A stretch of 7,285 nt of DNA, from positions 1 through 7,285 of the forward strand of contig PUOG01000069.1 in assembly GCA_003552745.1 (NCBI GenBank). Reading direction: 5' to 3'. How positions within the stretch are numbered: position 1 is the stretch's first letter; each line of letters begins with the position of its first letter. The notes under the pieces are model-generated. The model saw only the letters and a program-made list of their open reading frames with translations. It did no database searches and was not told the DNA's origin. This DNA comes from Spirochaetaceae bacterium. Lineage in GTDB: Bacteria > Spirochaetota > Spirochaetia > DSM-27196 > SKKC01. The position numbers were made by a program, and so were the translations under genes. Below, in pieces: positions 1-7,285 of this stretch.

Positions 1-167
1 ACGGCGGTGCGCCGGCCGGTCATCTCCGCGCCGATCAACCGCGGCGGGTGCAGGTCGTCGTCGAGGATCGATCGCACGTCGCGTGCCGGGCTGCACGCCA
101 CCGGTCCGGCGAACAGCCCGATCACCGCGGCTGTCATCATCATCACCCTGAAATATCTTCTTCTCAT
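1..167 (-). CDS. Predicted lipoprotein or secreted protein, N-terminal fragment (runs off the left edge)
   Basis: Fifty-five codons are visible, from ATG at 167 down to the window edge, with no stop. The protein begins MRRRYFRVMMMTAAVIGLFAGPVACSPARD: a basic N-terminus, a hydrophobic stretch (about residues 8-24) and then Cys25 in the context PVAC-S. This looks like a type II signal peptide with a relaxed lipobox (Pro at -3 is not canonical; spirochaete lipoboxes are known to be relaxed). The mature part starts with an acidic, proline-containing segment (SILDDDLHPPRLIGAEMTG). The start is supported by a canonical AAGGAG six bases upstream; in-frame Met codons at residues 9-11 are less likely starts. 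It is transcribed away from the Crp-like gene. The function cannot be told from the fragment. It was too short for a standard ORF cut-off because it is truncated by the window. Confidence 0.7.
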   Translation of the reverse strand, partial: MRRRYFRVMMMTAAVIGLFAGPVACSPARDVRSILDDDLHPPRLIGAEMTGRRTA

Positions 168-173
168 CGCAGA

Positions 174-179
174 CTCCTT
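174..179 (-). promoter_or_regulatory. Canonical Shine-Dalgarno (AAGGAG) of the left-edge lipoprotein gene
   Basis: On the minus strand AAGGAG lies six bases before the ATG at 167. It fixes the start of the truncated lipoprotein gene. It is also the only textbook ribosome-binding site I found in the window, in contrast to the three genes that seem to lack one. Confidence 0.65.
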
Positions 180-272
180 CACCCTCTACTACTGCGCGAA
201 ACGCGGTGGCGATTGAAGGTGCGGGCGGAATTGCAGGCCGCGCGATACGGGACCGCGCCTTACGCTCCGCGC

Positions 273-302
273 TTTACAGGCCTCGGTCGCAGGCGATATG
301 CT
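273..302 (+). promoter_or_regulatory. Putative sigma70-type promoter of the Crp-like gene
   Basis: TTTACA at 273-278 (5/6 match to TTGACA) is followed, after 18 bases, by TATGCT at 297-302 (4/6 match to TATAAT). The -10 box ends nine bases before the ATG at 312, so the transcript would begin about 3 nt from the start codon. No Shine-Dalgarno is visible in the short interval. The rest of the 144-nt divergent spacer (168-311) shows only a small CGCG-AAA-CGCG palindrome at 195-205. Confidence 0.45.
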
Positions 303-311
303 TCAGCCGCG

Positions 312-923
312 ATGAGCGCACTCTTTGAAAAATACGGCCTCAGTTTTTCGTCCGGGCAGACGATCTTTAGCGAGGGTGAAGACGGGCAGTACATGTACAT
401 CATCCAGTCAGGCTCCGTGCAGATTTCCAAGAATATGGATGGGCACGAGCATGTGCTCGGGGAGCTCACCAAGGGAGAGTTCTTCGGGGAGATGGCGATC
501 GTCACGCGCGTCAAGCGGACGGCCACGGCGAAGGCGCTCGACGATGTGCAGGTGCTTGCGTTCAGTCGCTCCGATTTCCAGGGGATGATCGAGAAGAACA
601 GCCGCATCGCGATGAACGTCATCGACAAGCTCTGTCGACGGCTTCAGCACGCCAACTCGCAGATACGCCACCTCGTGCACGCGAATTTCAAGAGCGCGAT
701 CGCGCTGAACCTCTATCTTCGCTTCTCGCGGGTGGCCGGTGGCGGTGCGCTGACGCTCGACCGCACCGTTCGCGAGGTGGCGCGAAACATCGGTATCGAT
801 GTGCCGATCGTCCAGCAGGTGATCGACGAGCTTGCAGGCTCCCGCGTGCTCTCGGTGGAAGGGAATGCGGTGAAGTTGATCGATGAAGGGGCGCTCTGCC
901 GCGCGGCCGACGATTCGCTGTAA
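312..923 (+). CDS. Crp/Fnr-family transcriptional regulator (cyclic nucleotide-binding type)
   Basis: The 203-aa product has the Crp/Fnr layout. An N-terminal beta-roll sensor (about residues 10-95) contains IFSEGEDGQYMYIIQSGSVQI and the phosphate-binding-cassette-like GEFFGEMAIVTRVKRTATA: FGE at 58-60, and R69-T70-A71 where cAMP-binding proteins carry the phosphate-contacting Arg. A dimerisation helix follows (about 96-125), then a C-terminal winged helix (about 145-192) whose recognition region reads REVARNIGIDVPIVQQVIDELAGSRVLSV. It lacks the Cys set expected for an FeS-type Fnr sensor. The Glu and Arg suggest a cyclic nucleotide ligand, which is inference. The frame is open back to 48, but that extension overlaps the divergent lipoprotein and is not regulator-like, so ATG 312 was chosen; no clear Shine-Dalgarno precedes it. 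It lies 121 nt upstream of glmS on the same strand. Family is secure; ligand and targets are unknown. Confidence 0.9.
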   Translation: MSALFEKYGLSFSSGQTIFSEGEDGQYMYIIQSGSVQISKNMDGHEHVLGELTKGEFFGEMAIVTRVKRTATAKALDDVQVLAFSRSDFQGMIEKNSRIAMNVIDKLCRRLQHANSQIRHLVHANFKSAIALNLYLRFSRVAGGGALTLDRTVREVARNIGIDVPIVQQVIDELAGSRVLSVEGNAVKLIDEGALCRAADDSL

Positions 924-1044
924 GGGGCCGGGCGCCGCCCGCCGCCGCCGGTTGGGGCAGCGCCGTCGATTGCCGGCCGCCCGGCCGCCGCCGCCGGCGT
1001 AGACTCGTATGAATCGCCGGGCGGCTGTGCTATATTGAGCGGAC
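924..1044. other. GC-rich spacer between the Crp-like gene and glmS, with small hairpins and GCC runs
   Basis: The spacer is almost pure G and C from 924 to 1000. It holds a 5-bp hairpin directly after the stop codon (CGGGC 929-933, loop GCC, GCCCG 937-941) and two runs of GCC triplets (about 941-950 and 984-995). Two GCCGGC copies (972-977 and 993-998) could pair with each other. None is followed by a T tract, so a classical intrinsic terminator is not supported. A glmS ribozyme would not fit this length and composition. The last 20 bases hold the glmS promoter candidate. Confidence 0.5.
1028..1036 (+). promoter_or_regulatory. Putative extended -10 promoter of glmS
   Basis: TGC-TATATT at 1028-1036 combines an extended -10 TGn with a 5/6 match to TATAAT. 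No good -35 box is found at 16-18 bases spacing (the best is TATGAA at 1008-1013), as is common for extended -10 promoters. The -10 ends eight bases before the glmS ATG, so transcription would start about 2 nt from the start codon. Confidence 0.4.
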
Positions 1045-2868
<1,824 letters not shown>

Positions 2869-2899
2869 CGGCGCGCGCTCGGGCGCGGGGAAGCGGCGG

Positions 2900-3376
2900 G
2901 TGCGGCGGATTCCCGGCTTTCGAAGGCGAGGTGTATTGGTCCGTCGTGTCGCCCCGGCCGTCGCGCTGCTGTGCGTAGCAACGGCGATCGCCGCTCGCGG
3001 TGTACTGGTCGAGCGGCCGGTGGAGCGTACCGGAATCGAGCTTTTCCCCGGCCGGCTTGCGACCTTCTACGAGGCGGAGTACGAGGTAGGCGAAGTGCTG
3101 ATGACCGTGGCGTACACACAGCACGATGTACCGCTTCCCGATCCGATCGATACGCGTATCTGCGGTGGCGAGGAGCTTCGAACGCTCGAAGATCGTGATT
3201 ACTCGGTCAGAGTCCTGTCGATCGGGGAGGAGCTCATCTTCTTTTGGTGGGATGCCGAACAGGAGTTCGCGGTGTGTGAGTACATCGGTCGGTTCGCCGA
3301 GCGCTACCGCTTTTTTCTCGATTCGTTCGCCGATGACCCGTATGCCCGACTCCCGGCGGTTCTGGAGGCGGAGTAA
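2900..3376 (+). CDS. Small membrane-anchored protein of unknown function
   Basis: I do not recognise this family. From GTG 2900 the product is 158 aa. It has a very basic start (RRIPGFRRRGVLVRR), one hydrophobic segment (about residues 16-32, VRRVAPAVALLCVATAIAA) and then an acidic domain of about 125 residues, so it is probably a single-pass protein with its C-terminal domain outside the membrane, or a secreted one. Visible features are Cys88 and Cys126, which could form a disulphide if exported, and an aromatic stretch (LIFFWWDAEQEF, 112-123). The GTG has a weak purine-rich GGGGAA seven bases upstream. The frame is open back to ATG 2822, but that start would overlap the glmS 3' end by 47 nt out of frame and add an Arg/Ser-rich leader. 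TTG 2936 is another option. It is 31 nt downstream of glmS, likely in the same transcript. Existence is fairly likely, start uncertain. Confidence 0.65.
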   Translation: MRRIPGFRRRGVLVRRVAPAVALLCVATAIAARGVLVERPVERTGIELFPGRLATFYEAEYEVGEVLMTVAYTQHDVPLPDPIDTRICGGEELRTLEDRDYSVRVLSIGEELIFFWWDAEQEFAVCEYIGRFAERYRFFLDSFADDPYARLPAVLEAE

Positions 3377-3404
3377 CACCGAAACCGCACGGCCCTGGAA
3401 ACGT

Positions 3405-3422
3405 CGGTCGGTCACCCGACCG
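3405..3422. terminator. Candidate bidirectional terminator hairpin between convergent genes
   Basis: CGGTCGG (3405-3411) pairs perfectly with CCGACCG (3416-3422) around a TCAC loop. It sits in the 90-nt spacer between two gene ends facing each other, where a shared terminator is expected. Neither side has a strong T tract (CCTTATCAC rightwards, ACGTTTCC leftwards), so efficiency is doubtful. A second, smaller hairpin, GCCCC-TGG-GGGGC, lies at 3433-3445. Confidence 0.45.
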
Positions 3423-3466
3423 CCTTATCACAGCCCCTGGGGGGCACCGCTGCGAGCCGCATTACA

Positions 3467-3871
3467 CTACGACATCTGATCGAGAAAGCGCCGGGAGAGT
3501 ACGAGCGGCCACTCGGGCAGGCCGGTTTCGCCGTTCTCGTAGCGCTCGGTCACCCGCTCGAAATACGGACGCGCCTCATCTTTGCGACCCTGGCGGTAGT
3601 GGACGAATCCGATTTCGTACAGCGCTATCGTGGAGGTCCCCGGATCGTCGCCGAAACGGTCGTACACCGTTTCGTAGTAGGCGAGTGCCGCGCCGAAATT
3701 GTCGTTGTCTACCGCCTCCTGCGCCATCTGGAACAGCTGTGCGGCGGTCTTGTCCTCGGGAATATCGGTCGGAACGGTCCGGCACGCTCCGATCACCGCC
3801 ACCGCCGCTGCGGCGAGTACGATTTGGAGCAGTCCGCGGAAAAGCTGTTGGTGTTGAGGCTTCATGATCAT
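3467..3871 (-). CDS. TPR-containing lipoprotein
   Basis: The product is 134 aa from ATG 3871 (132 from ATG 3865; neither has a clear Shine-Dalgarno). It starts with a basic, Gln-rich n-region (KPQHQQLFR), a hydrophobic core (LLQIVLAAAAVAV) and a good lipobox, I-G-A-C with Cys30, so it should be a lipid-anchored envelope protein. The mature part contains two tetratricopeptide-like helical repeats, about 44-77 (AAQLFQMAQEAVDNDNFGAALAYYETVYDRF) and about 81-113 (TIALYEIGFVHYRQGRKDEARPYFERVTERY). TPRs are protein-interaction scaffolds; BamD-like and CpoB/YbgF-like envelope proteins use similar repeats, but this one is too short to assign to either. It lies 43 nt downstream of the phosphorylase on the same strand, so it may be read from that transcript. 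The open frame upstream to 4096 merely overlaps the phosphorylase and was not used. Confidence 0.8.
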   Translation of the reverse strand: MIMKPQHQQLFRGLLQIVLAAAAVAVIGACRTVPTDIPEDKTAAQLFQMAQEAVDNDNFGAALAYYETVYDRFGDDPGTSTIALYEIGFVHYRQGRKDEARPYFERVTERYENGETGLPEWPLVLSRRFLDQMS

Positions 3872-3914
3872 CGATATCGGTAGCACGGTCGCCACCGGTG
3901 CGTCAACTGAGCGG

Positions 3915-6494
3915 TCACGACCAGCGCACCAGCGCGGGCAGTCGGTTGTGCGCGAGATCGGGGTGTTTCGGCACGACTCGCACCGCAAACCCTTGTCGCC
4001 CGGCGCGCGTGCAGGTGATCCGGGCCTGGAAATCCATGCCGGCCGCCGAGCCGCGCTCGGCCCCGCCGTATTCGCCGTCTCCGGCATCGGCCGCACCGTT
4101 ACACTTCATCGGGACGGTTTCAGGGTCCTGGAGCCCGCCGGTGTTCGAGATCGTGCCGTGAACGAGCTCCACGTTCACGTCGTCGGTCGTCAGCGAGCCG
4201 AGGGCGACGCGTGCGTGAACGGTCAGTTTGTCACCGACGCGCAGTGAGCGGCCGTCTTCCGCTCGTATGCTCTCGATGGCGATCGAGTGCCACTCTCGCC
4301 GCACCCGGTTGAGATACTCGGTAAGCGTCCTCGCTTTTTCGCAGCCGTTGCGCGAAAAGGAGCGGTAGTTCGACAGCGCCGGCAGATAGAACTTCTCCGC
4401 GTATTCGGTGATCATCCGGTGGCTGCTGAACTCCTTGCCGACTCCGCGGATCGATTCCTTCATCTTGCGAATCCACTCCCGCGGCAGCCCGTCGGGTCCG
4501 CGACCGTAGAACATAGGAACGATCTCGCGCTCGAGCAGATCGTAGAGCAGGGTGCTCTCGATCTCGTCCTGCATCTCCTCGTCGGAGTATTCCTCGCCGC
4601 TCCCGATCGCCCAGCCGCGATCGGGGGTGTACGCTTCGGCCCACCAGCCGTCGAGAATCGAACAGTTCAGTACGCCGTTGAGCGCTGCTTTCATGCCGCT
4701 CGTTCCGCTGGCCTCCATCGGGCGGCGCGGTGTGTTGAGCCAGACATCGCCCCCGGAGACGAGATACTTGGCGATGTTCAGGTCGTAGTTTTCGAGAAAC
4801 ACGAGACGGTTTCGAACCTCCGGCTGCATCGAGAAATGCACGATCTCCTTGATCAGATTCTTGCCGCCGACATCGTGCGGATGCGCCTTCCCGGCGAAGA
4901 TGATCTGTACCGGCATATCGGGGTTGGTGAGCAGGCGCTTCAAACGCTCCGGTTTGCGGAAGAGCAGCGTGGCGCGCTTGTAGGTGGCGAATCTCCGCGC
5001 GAAGCAGAGGGTGAGGATGTTCGGTTGCAGCACCTCGTCGGCGTACGCCAACTGACTGCTCGAGATTCCGCGACTCTGCAACTGTTTGCGCAGTCGCTTT
5101 CGCGTGAAGGCGACGAGCCGGTCCTTCCGGCGTTCGTGTGTGCGCCACAGCTCCTCGTCGGAGATGCGATCGATTCGGTCCCACAGCTCGAGGTTCTCCG
5201 GTTCGTCGTAGAAGCGCGGGCCGAAGTACCGGTCGAGCAGCTCCTGCAGCTCCGGGCTCAGGAACGTACGGGAGTGCACCCCGTTCGTGATGCTGCCGAT
5301 CGGGATCTCGTCGGTGTTGAGGCCGGGCCAGATCGACTTCCACATCTCGCGGCTGATCGCGCCGTGCAACTCACTGACGCCGTTGCTGTAGGCGGAGAGC
5401 TTCAGCGCGAGCACGGTCATACAGAACGGCTCCTGGTTGTCGTTCGGATTCTCTCGGCCGAGCTCGAGAAACTCTTCCCACGTAAAACCGGTGCCCGCCG
5501 TTATGCTGGTGAAGTACTTCTCTATCAGATCGATGCCGAACCGCTCGTTGCCGGCCGGCACGGGCGTATGCGTGGTGAATACATTCGTCGGCCACAGCGC
5601 CTGGATTGCCTCGTGCCGGCTGAGCCCCTGTCCGGCGACGAGCTCACGGATACGTTCGATGCCGAGAAACGCCGAATGGCCCTCGTTCATGTGGGCGACC
5701 GCCGGATTGATTCCGAGCGCACGCAGCGCCCGAATGCCCCCGATACCGAGCAGAATCTCCTGGCGGATTCGGTTCTCCTTATCACCGCCATACAGCGTGG
5801 CGGTGATGTTCTTCAGCTCCTCGCCGTTCTCGTCCAGATTGGTGTCGAGAAGATAGAGGCTCGTGCGTCCGATCCGCACTTCCCACACCTGCACGGCGAC
5901 CGCCTCTCCTGCGATATCGACGGTAATGCGCACCGGATCGCCGTTGTTGTGCTCACATCGGCGCACCGGCATGTTATACCAGTCGTTTTCCGGGTAACTC
6001 TCCTGCTGGTAACCGTCGGGATTCAGATACTGCTTGAAGTAGCCCTGCCGGTAGAGCAGTCCGACGCCGACAAGTGGGAGCCCGAGGTCGCTCGAGGTCT
6101 TCATGTGATCGCCGGAGAGGACGCCGAGGCCGCCGGAGTAGATCGGCAGGCTGATCTCAAGGCCGTACTCCATGCTGAAGTACGCTACAACGTCGGTGCG
6201 TGACCCCCGGTACCACGTCTCGCCCCTCTGATACGCCTGCAGCCGCTCGTGCACGCGATGGACCGCGGAAACATACGAGTCGTCGGCAGCGAGCTCTTCG
6301 AGCCGCTCCTGACTTACCATGCCCAGAGTGCGTACCGGATTCTGCTCGCTGCCCATCCAGGCGTCGTAGTCGAGACGGGTGAAGAGCGTTACCGCGTCGT
6401 AGTTCCAGCTCATCCAGATGTTGTGCGCGATCTCCTCCAGCGCCTTGAGCGGCGCCGGCAGGTTCGGGCTGACGGTAAACGGCTGAATCTTCAT
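3915..6494 (-). CDS. glgP: Alpha-glucan (glycogen/maltodextrin) phosphorylase, DUF3417-containing type
   Basis: This enzyme cleaves alpha-1,4-glucans with phosphate to give glucose-1-phosphate. The 859-aa protein matches the phosphorylase branch with an N-terminal DUF3417-like region (about residues 1-100, ALEEIAHNIWMSWNYDA), distinct from the E. coli MalP/GlgP branch. Family motifs in order are YFSMEYGLEISLPIYSGGLGVLSGDH (105-130), NEGHSAFLGIERI (270-282), FTTHTPVPAGNERF (306-319), ITNGVHSRTF (402-411), FARRFATYKRATLLF (498-512) and IIFAGKAHPHD (531-541). EASGTSGMKAALNGVLN (594-610) follows, with Lys602 the expected pyridoxal-phosphate lysine. After about residue 740 a C-terminal beta-rich extension follows, broken by a Gly/Ala-rich linker (about 800-818). 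It ends RLPALVRWS. There is no Shine-Dalgarno before ATG 6494; a promoter lies immediately upstream. hom is upstream and a TPR lipoprotein downstream on the same strand. Substrate length preference (glycogen or maltodextrin) cannot be read from sequence. Confidence 0.95.
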   Translation of the reverse strand: MKIQPFTVSPNLPAPLKALEEIAHNIWMSWNYDAVTLFTRLDYDAWMGSEQNPVRTLGMVSQERLEELAADDSYVSAVHRVHERLQAYQRGETWYRGSRTDVVAYFSMEYGLEISLPIYSGGLGVLSGDHMKTSSDLGLPLVGVGLLYRQGYFKQYLNPDGYQQESYPENDWYNMPVRRCEHNNGDPVRITVDIAGEAVAVQVWEVRIGRTSLYLLDTNLDENGEELKNITATLYGGDKENRIRQEILLGIGGIRALRALGINPAVAHMNEGHSAFLGIERIRELVAGQGLSRHEAIQALWPTNVFTTHTPVPAGNERFGIDLIEKYFTSITAGTGFTWEEFLELGRENPNDNQEPFCMTVLALKLSAYSNGVSELHGAISREMWKSIWPGLNTDEIPIGSITNGVHSRTFLSPELQELLDRYFGPRFYDEPENLELWDRIDRISDEELWRTHERRKDRLVAFTRKRLRKQLQSRGISSSQLAYADEVLQPNILTLCFARRFATYKRATLLFRKPERLKRLLTNPDMPVQIIFAGKAHPHDVGGKNLIKEIVHFSMQPEVRNRLVFLENYDLNIAKYLVSGGDVWLNTPRRPMEASGTSGMKAALNGVLNCSILDGWWAEAYTPDRGWAIGSGEEYSDEEMQDEIESTLLYDLLEREIVPMFYGRGPDGLPREWIRKMKESIRGVGKEFSSHRMITEYAEKFYLPALSNYRSFSRNGCEKARTLTEYLNRVRREWHSIAIESIRAEDGRSLRVGDKLTVHARVALGSLTTDDVNVELVHGTISNTGGLQDPETVPMKCNGAADAGDGEYGGAERGSAAGMDFQARITCTRAGRQGFAVRVVPKHPDLAHNRLPALVRWS

Positions 6495-6506
6495 GATGCG
6501 ACGAAC

Positions 6507-6534
6507 ATTAGCGAGCGCCGGTGACGCGTGTCAA
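6507..6534 (-). promoter_or_regulatory. Putative sigma70 promoter of glgP
   Basis: On the minus strand a perfect TTGACA (6534-6529) is followed after 16 bases by GCTAAT (6512-6507, 4/6). An alternative is TAATGT at 6510-6505 with 18-base spacing. Either -10 ends 10-12 bases from the ATG at 6494, leaving a leader of only a few nucleotides and no room for a Shine-Dalgarno. It suggests that glgP can be transcribed independently of hom. Confidence 0.5.
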
Positions 6535-6535
6535 C
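6521..6535 (-). promoter_or_regulatory. TTGAC-N4-GTCAC inverted repeat over the glgP -35 box (candidate operator)
   Basis: The core TGAC (6522-6525 on the plus strand) and GTCA (6530-6533) are perfect inverted arms around four bases. Read on the minus strand it is GTTGAC-ACGC-GTCACC, one mismatch per half from a symmetric site. Crp/Fnr-family proteins are known to bind sites of the type TTGAN-N4-NTCAA. The repeat overlaps the -35 hexamer, a position expected to repress. Which protein binds, if any, is inference. Confidence 0.3.
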
Positions 6536-6538
6536 GAA

Positions 6539-6550
6539 CGGCGGCCGCCG
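6539..6550. repeat. Perfect 12-bp GC palindrome upstream of the glgP promoter
   Basis: CGGCGGCCGCCG reads the same on both strands and ends four bases before the glgP -35 box. It may be a protein site or chance in GC-rich DNA. Confidence 0.35.
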
Positions 6551-6551
6551 G

Positions 6552-6577
6552 GAGCGTGCACGCCGCGTGCGTCGCTC
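6552..6577 (-). other. Two-tier hairpin at the 3' end of hom
   Basis: GAGCG (6552-6556) pairs with CGCTC (6573-6577), and inside it GCACG (6558-6562) pairs with CGTGC (6566-6570) around a 3-base loop, separated by a 1x2 internal loop. It overlaps two bases of the hom stop codon and has no T tract after it on the minus strand. It could attenuate read-through into glgP or protect the 3' end of hom mRNA, but is not a classical terminator. Confidence 0.35.
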
Positions 6578-7285
6578 ACGAACCGTTGGGCGAGCAGACG
6601 TCGAACTCGGCCTCCGGGTGTTCGTCGACGATGGCGATCGGGCGAACCGATCCGCTCACCGCGTCGAGCTTCTCGATTCGCCGGAGCGGCTCCGAGAGCT
6701 TCCCCTCCTCGGTGCGGTGAAGGGTGATCACGATCGGGACGACGGTGTTCACCGCATCCTCCGGCGCCTCGGCCTGGAGTACACTGGCGATGCTGATCTC
6801 GTATTCGGCGAACACCGCGGCAATGCGGGCAAGGGTTCCCGGAGTGTCGCGTACATCGATGCGAAGGTAGTAGCGGTTTCGCAGCCGGTCCGGCGACAGA
6901 AGGTGCAGCGACTCGGCACTTTCCGGTGCGCCGAGCGATTCGCGCCCGGCGAATACGATCGGGTAGGTGCCGCGCGCGACCGATACGATGTCGGAGATCA
7001 CCGCGCCGGCGGTCGGCGCTCCGCCGGCGCCGCGTCCGTAGTACATCGTGTGGCCGGTGACGTCGCCGTATATGCTGACGGCGTTGAACGGTCCGGACAC
7101 CCAGGCGAGCGGGTGTTCGCGCGAGATAAACGCCGGGCGCACGAGAAGGCTCACGCCCTCGCGCTGCCGGCGCGCGATCGCGAGGAGTTTGACCACGTAG
7201 CCGAGGCGGGAAGCGTAACCGACATCGACGGTGTCCAGGGTGTCGATGCCCTGGATGTGAACATCATCAGTCCTGATCTGAATTC
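6576..7285 (-). CDS. hom: Homoserine dehydrogenase with C-terminal ACT domain (N-terminal part outside the window)
   Basis: Hom reduces aspartate-4-semialdehyde to homoserine with NAD(P)H, feeding threonine and methionine synthesis. The frame stays open from the stop at 6576 to the right edge, giving 235 visible residues; the NAD(P)-binding Rossmann domain (roughly the first 195 residues of a protein of about 430) is missing. The fragment reads YASRLGYVVKLLAIARRQ near its start; the Lys of VVKLLAIA (about fragment residue 32) probably corresponds to the conserved catalytic lysine. The catalytic-domain hallmarks follow, PLAWVSGPFNAVSIYGDVTG and MYYGRGAGGAPTAGAVISDIV (about 58-100). An ACT domain (about 138-225) begins YYLRIDVRDTPGTLARIAAVFAEYEISIASV, which in this family usually mediates threonine feedback. 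GTG 7196 is an internal Val codon, not the start. It is followed after 81 nt by glgP on the same strand. Confidence 0.95.
   Translation of the reverse strand, partial: IQIRTDDVHIQGIDTLDTVDVGYASRLGYVVKLLAIARRQREGVSLLVRPAFISREHPLAWVSGPFNAVSIYGDVTGHTMYYGRGAGGAPTAGAVISDIVSVARGTYPIVFAGRESLGAPESAESLHLLSPDRLRNRYYLRIDVRDTPGTLARIAAVFAEYEISIASVLQAEAPEDAVNTVVPIVITLHRTEEGKLSEPLRRIEKLDAVSGSVRPIAIVDEHPEAEFDVCSPNGS

Noticed and set aside
48..311. An 88-residue N-terminal extension of the Crp-like protein
   Set aside because: It overlaps the divergent lipoprotein gene and its ribosome-binding site, is His/Arg-rich without domain character, and ATG 312 gives the normal family length.
924..1044. A glmS ribozyme upstream of glmS
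   Set aside because: The 121-nt spacer is dominated by GCC runs and small palindromes, and I could not see the conserved core of the ribozyme, which is known mainly from Firmicutes.
4231..5343. A 370-codon minus-strand frame inside glgP
   Set aside because: It is in another frame of the same strand as glgP and gives an Arg-rich shadow translation.
4287..6203. A 638-codon open frame on the plus strand opposite glgP
   Set aside because: It lies wholly antisense to a clear phosphorylase gene, its translation shows no recognisable motif, and long antisense frames are common in GC-rich genes with biased third positions.
7194..7196. GTG as a start codon for a 206-residue protein
   Set aside because: The frame stays open to the window edge and the upstream residues (YASRLGY) match the homoserine dehydrogenase family, so the codon is an internal Val.
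7280..7285. GAATTC (EcoRI site) as the last six bases
   Set aside because: It may mean that the sequence ends at a cloning or cutting site, or be chance; it has no biological meaning here.

Overview
The window is a GC-rich, gene-dense stretch of bacterial chromosome with seven protein genes, two of them cut by the window edges. No RNA gene, insertion sequence, phage gene or CRISPR array was seen. Two predicted lipoproteins, a Crp/Fnr-type regulator, an alpha-glucan phosphorylase of the DUF3417-containing type and overall protein style would fit a free-living, GC-rich spirochaete (Spirochaeta-like). That placement rests on protein resemblance recalled from memory and is tentative; no marker gene here settles it.

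Layout, left to right. The 5' end of a lipoprotein gene runs leftwards out of the window (1-167, minus). It is divergent from a Crp/Fnr-family regulator (312-923, plus). A 121-nt, very GC-rich spacer leads to glmS (1045-2868, plus), followed after 31 nt by a small membrane-anchored protein of unknown function (about 2900-3376, plus). This rightward block converges on a leftward block across a 90-nt spacer that contains a perfect 7-bp hairpin. Read in its own direction, the leftward block is the 3' part of hom (homoserine dehydrogenase with an ACT domain, 6576-7285), then an alpha-glucan phosphorylase (3915-6494), then a TPR-containing lipoprotein (3467-3871).

Functionally the window is mostly central metabolism. 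GlmS draws fructose-6-phosphate into amino-sugar and cell-wall precursors, the phosphorylase releases glucose-1-phosphate from glycogen or maltodextrin, and Hom commits aspartate semialdehyde to threonine and methionine. The cyclic-nucleotide-type regulator beside them could tie carbon status to these genes, but no direct link is proven.

The most interesting signals are regulatory. The regulator, glmS and the phosphorylase each have a promoter-like -10 element ending only about 8-12 nt before the start codon and no clear Shine-Dalgarno sequence, which suggests leaderless transcripts. The divergent lipoprotein, by contrast, has a canonical AAGGAG. The phosphorylase promoter also carries a TTGAC-N4-GTCAC inverted repeat of Crp/Fnr-operator type over its -35 box. 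I found no convincing previously undescribed multi-gene system.
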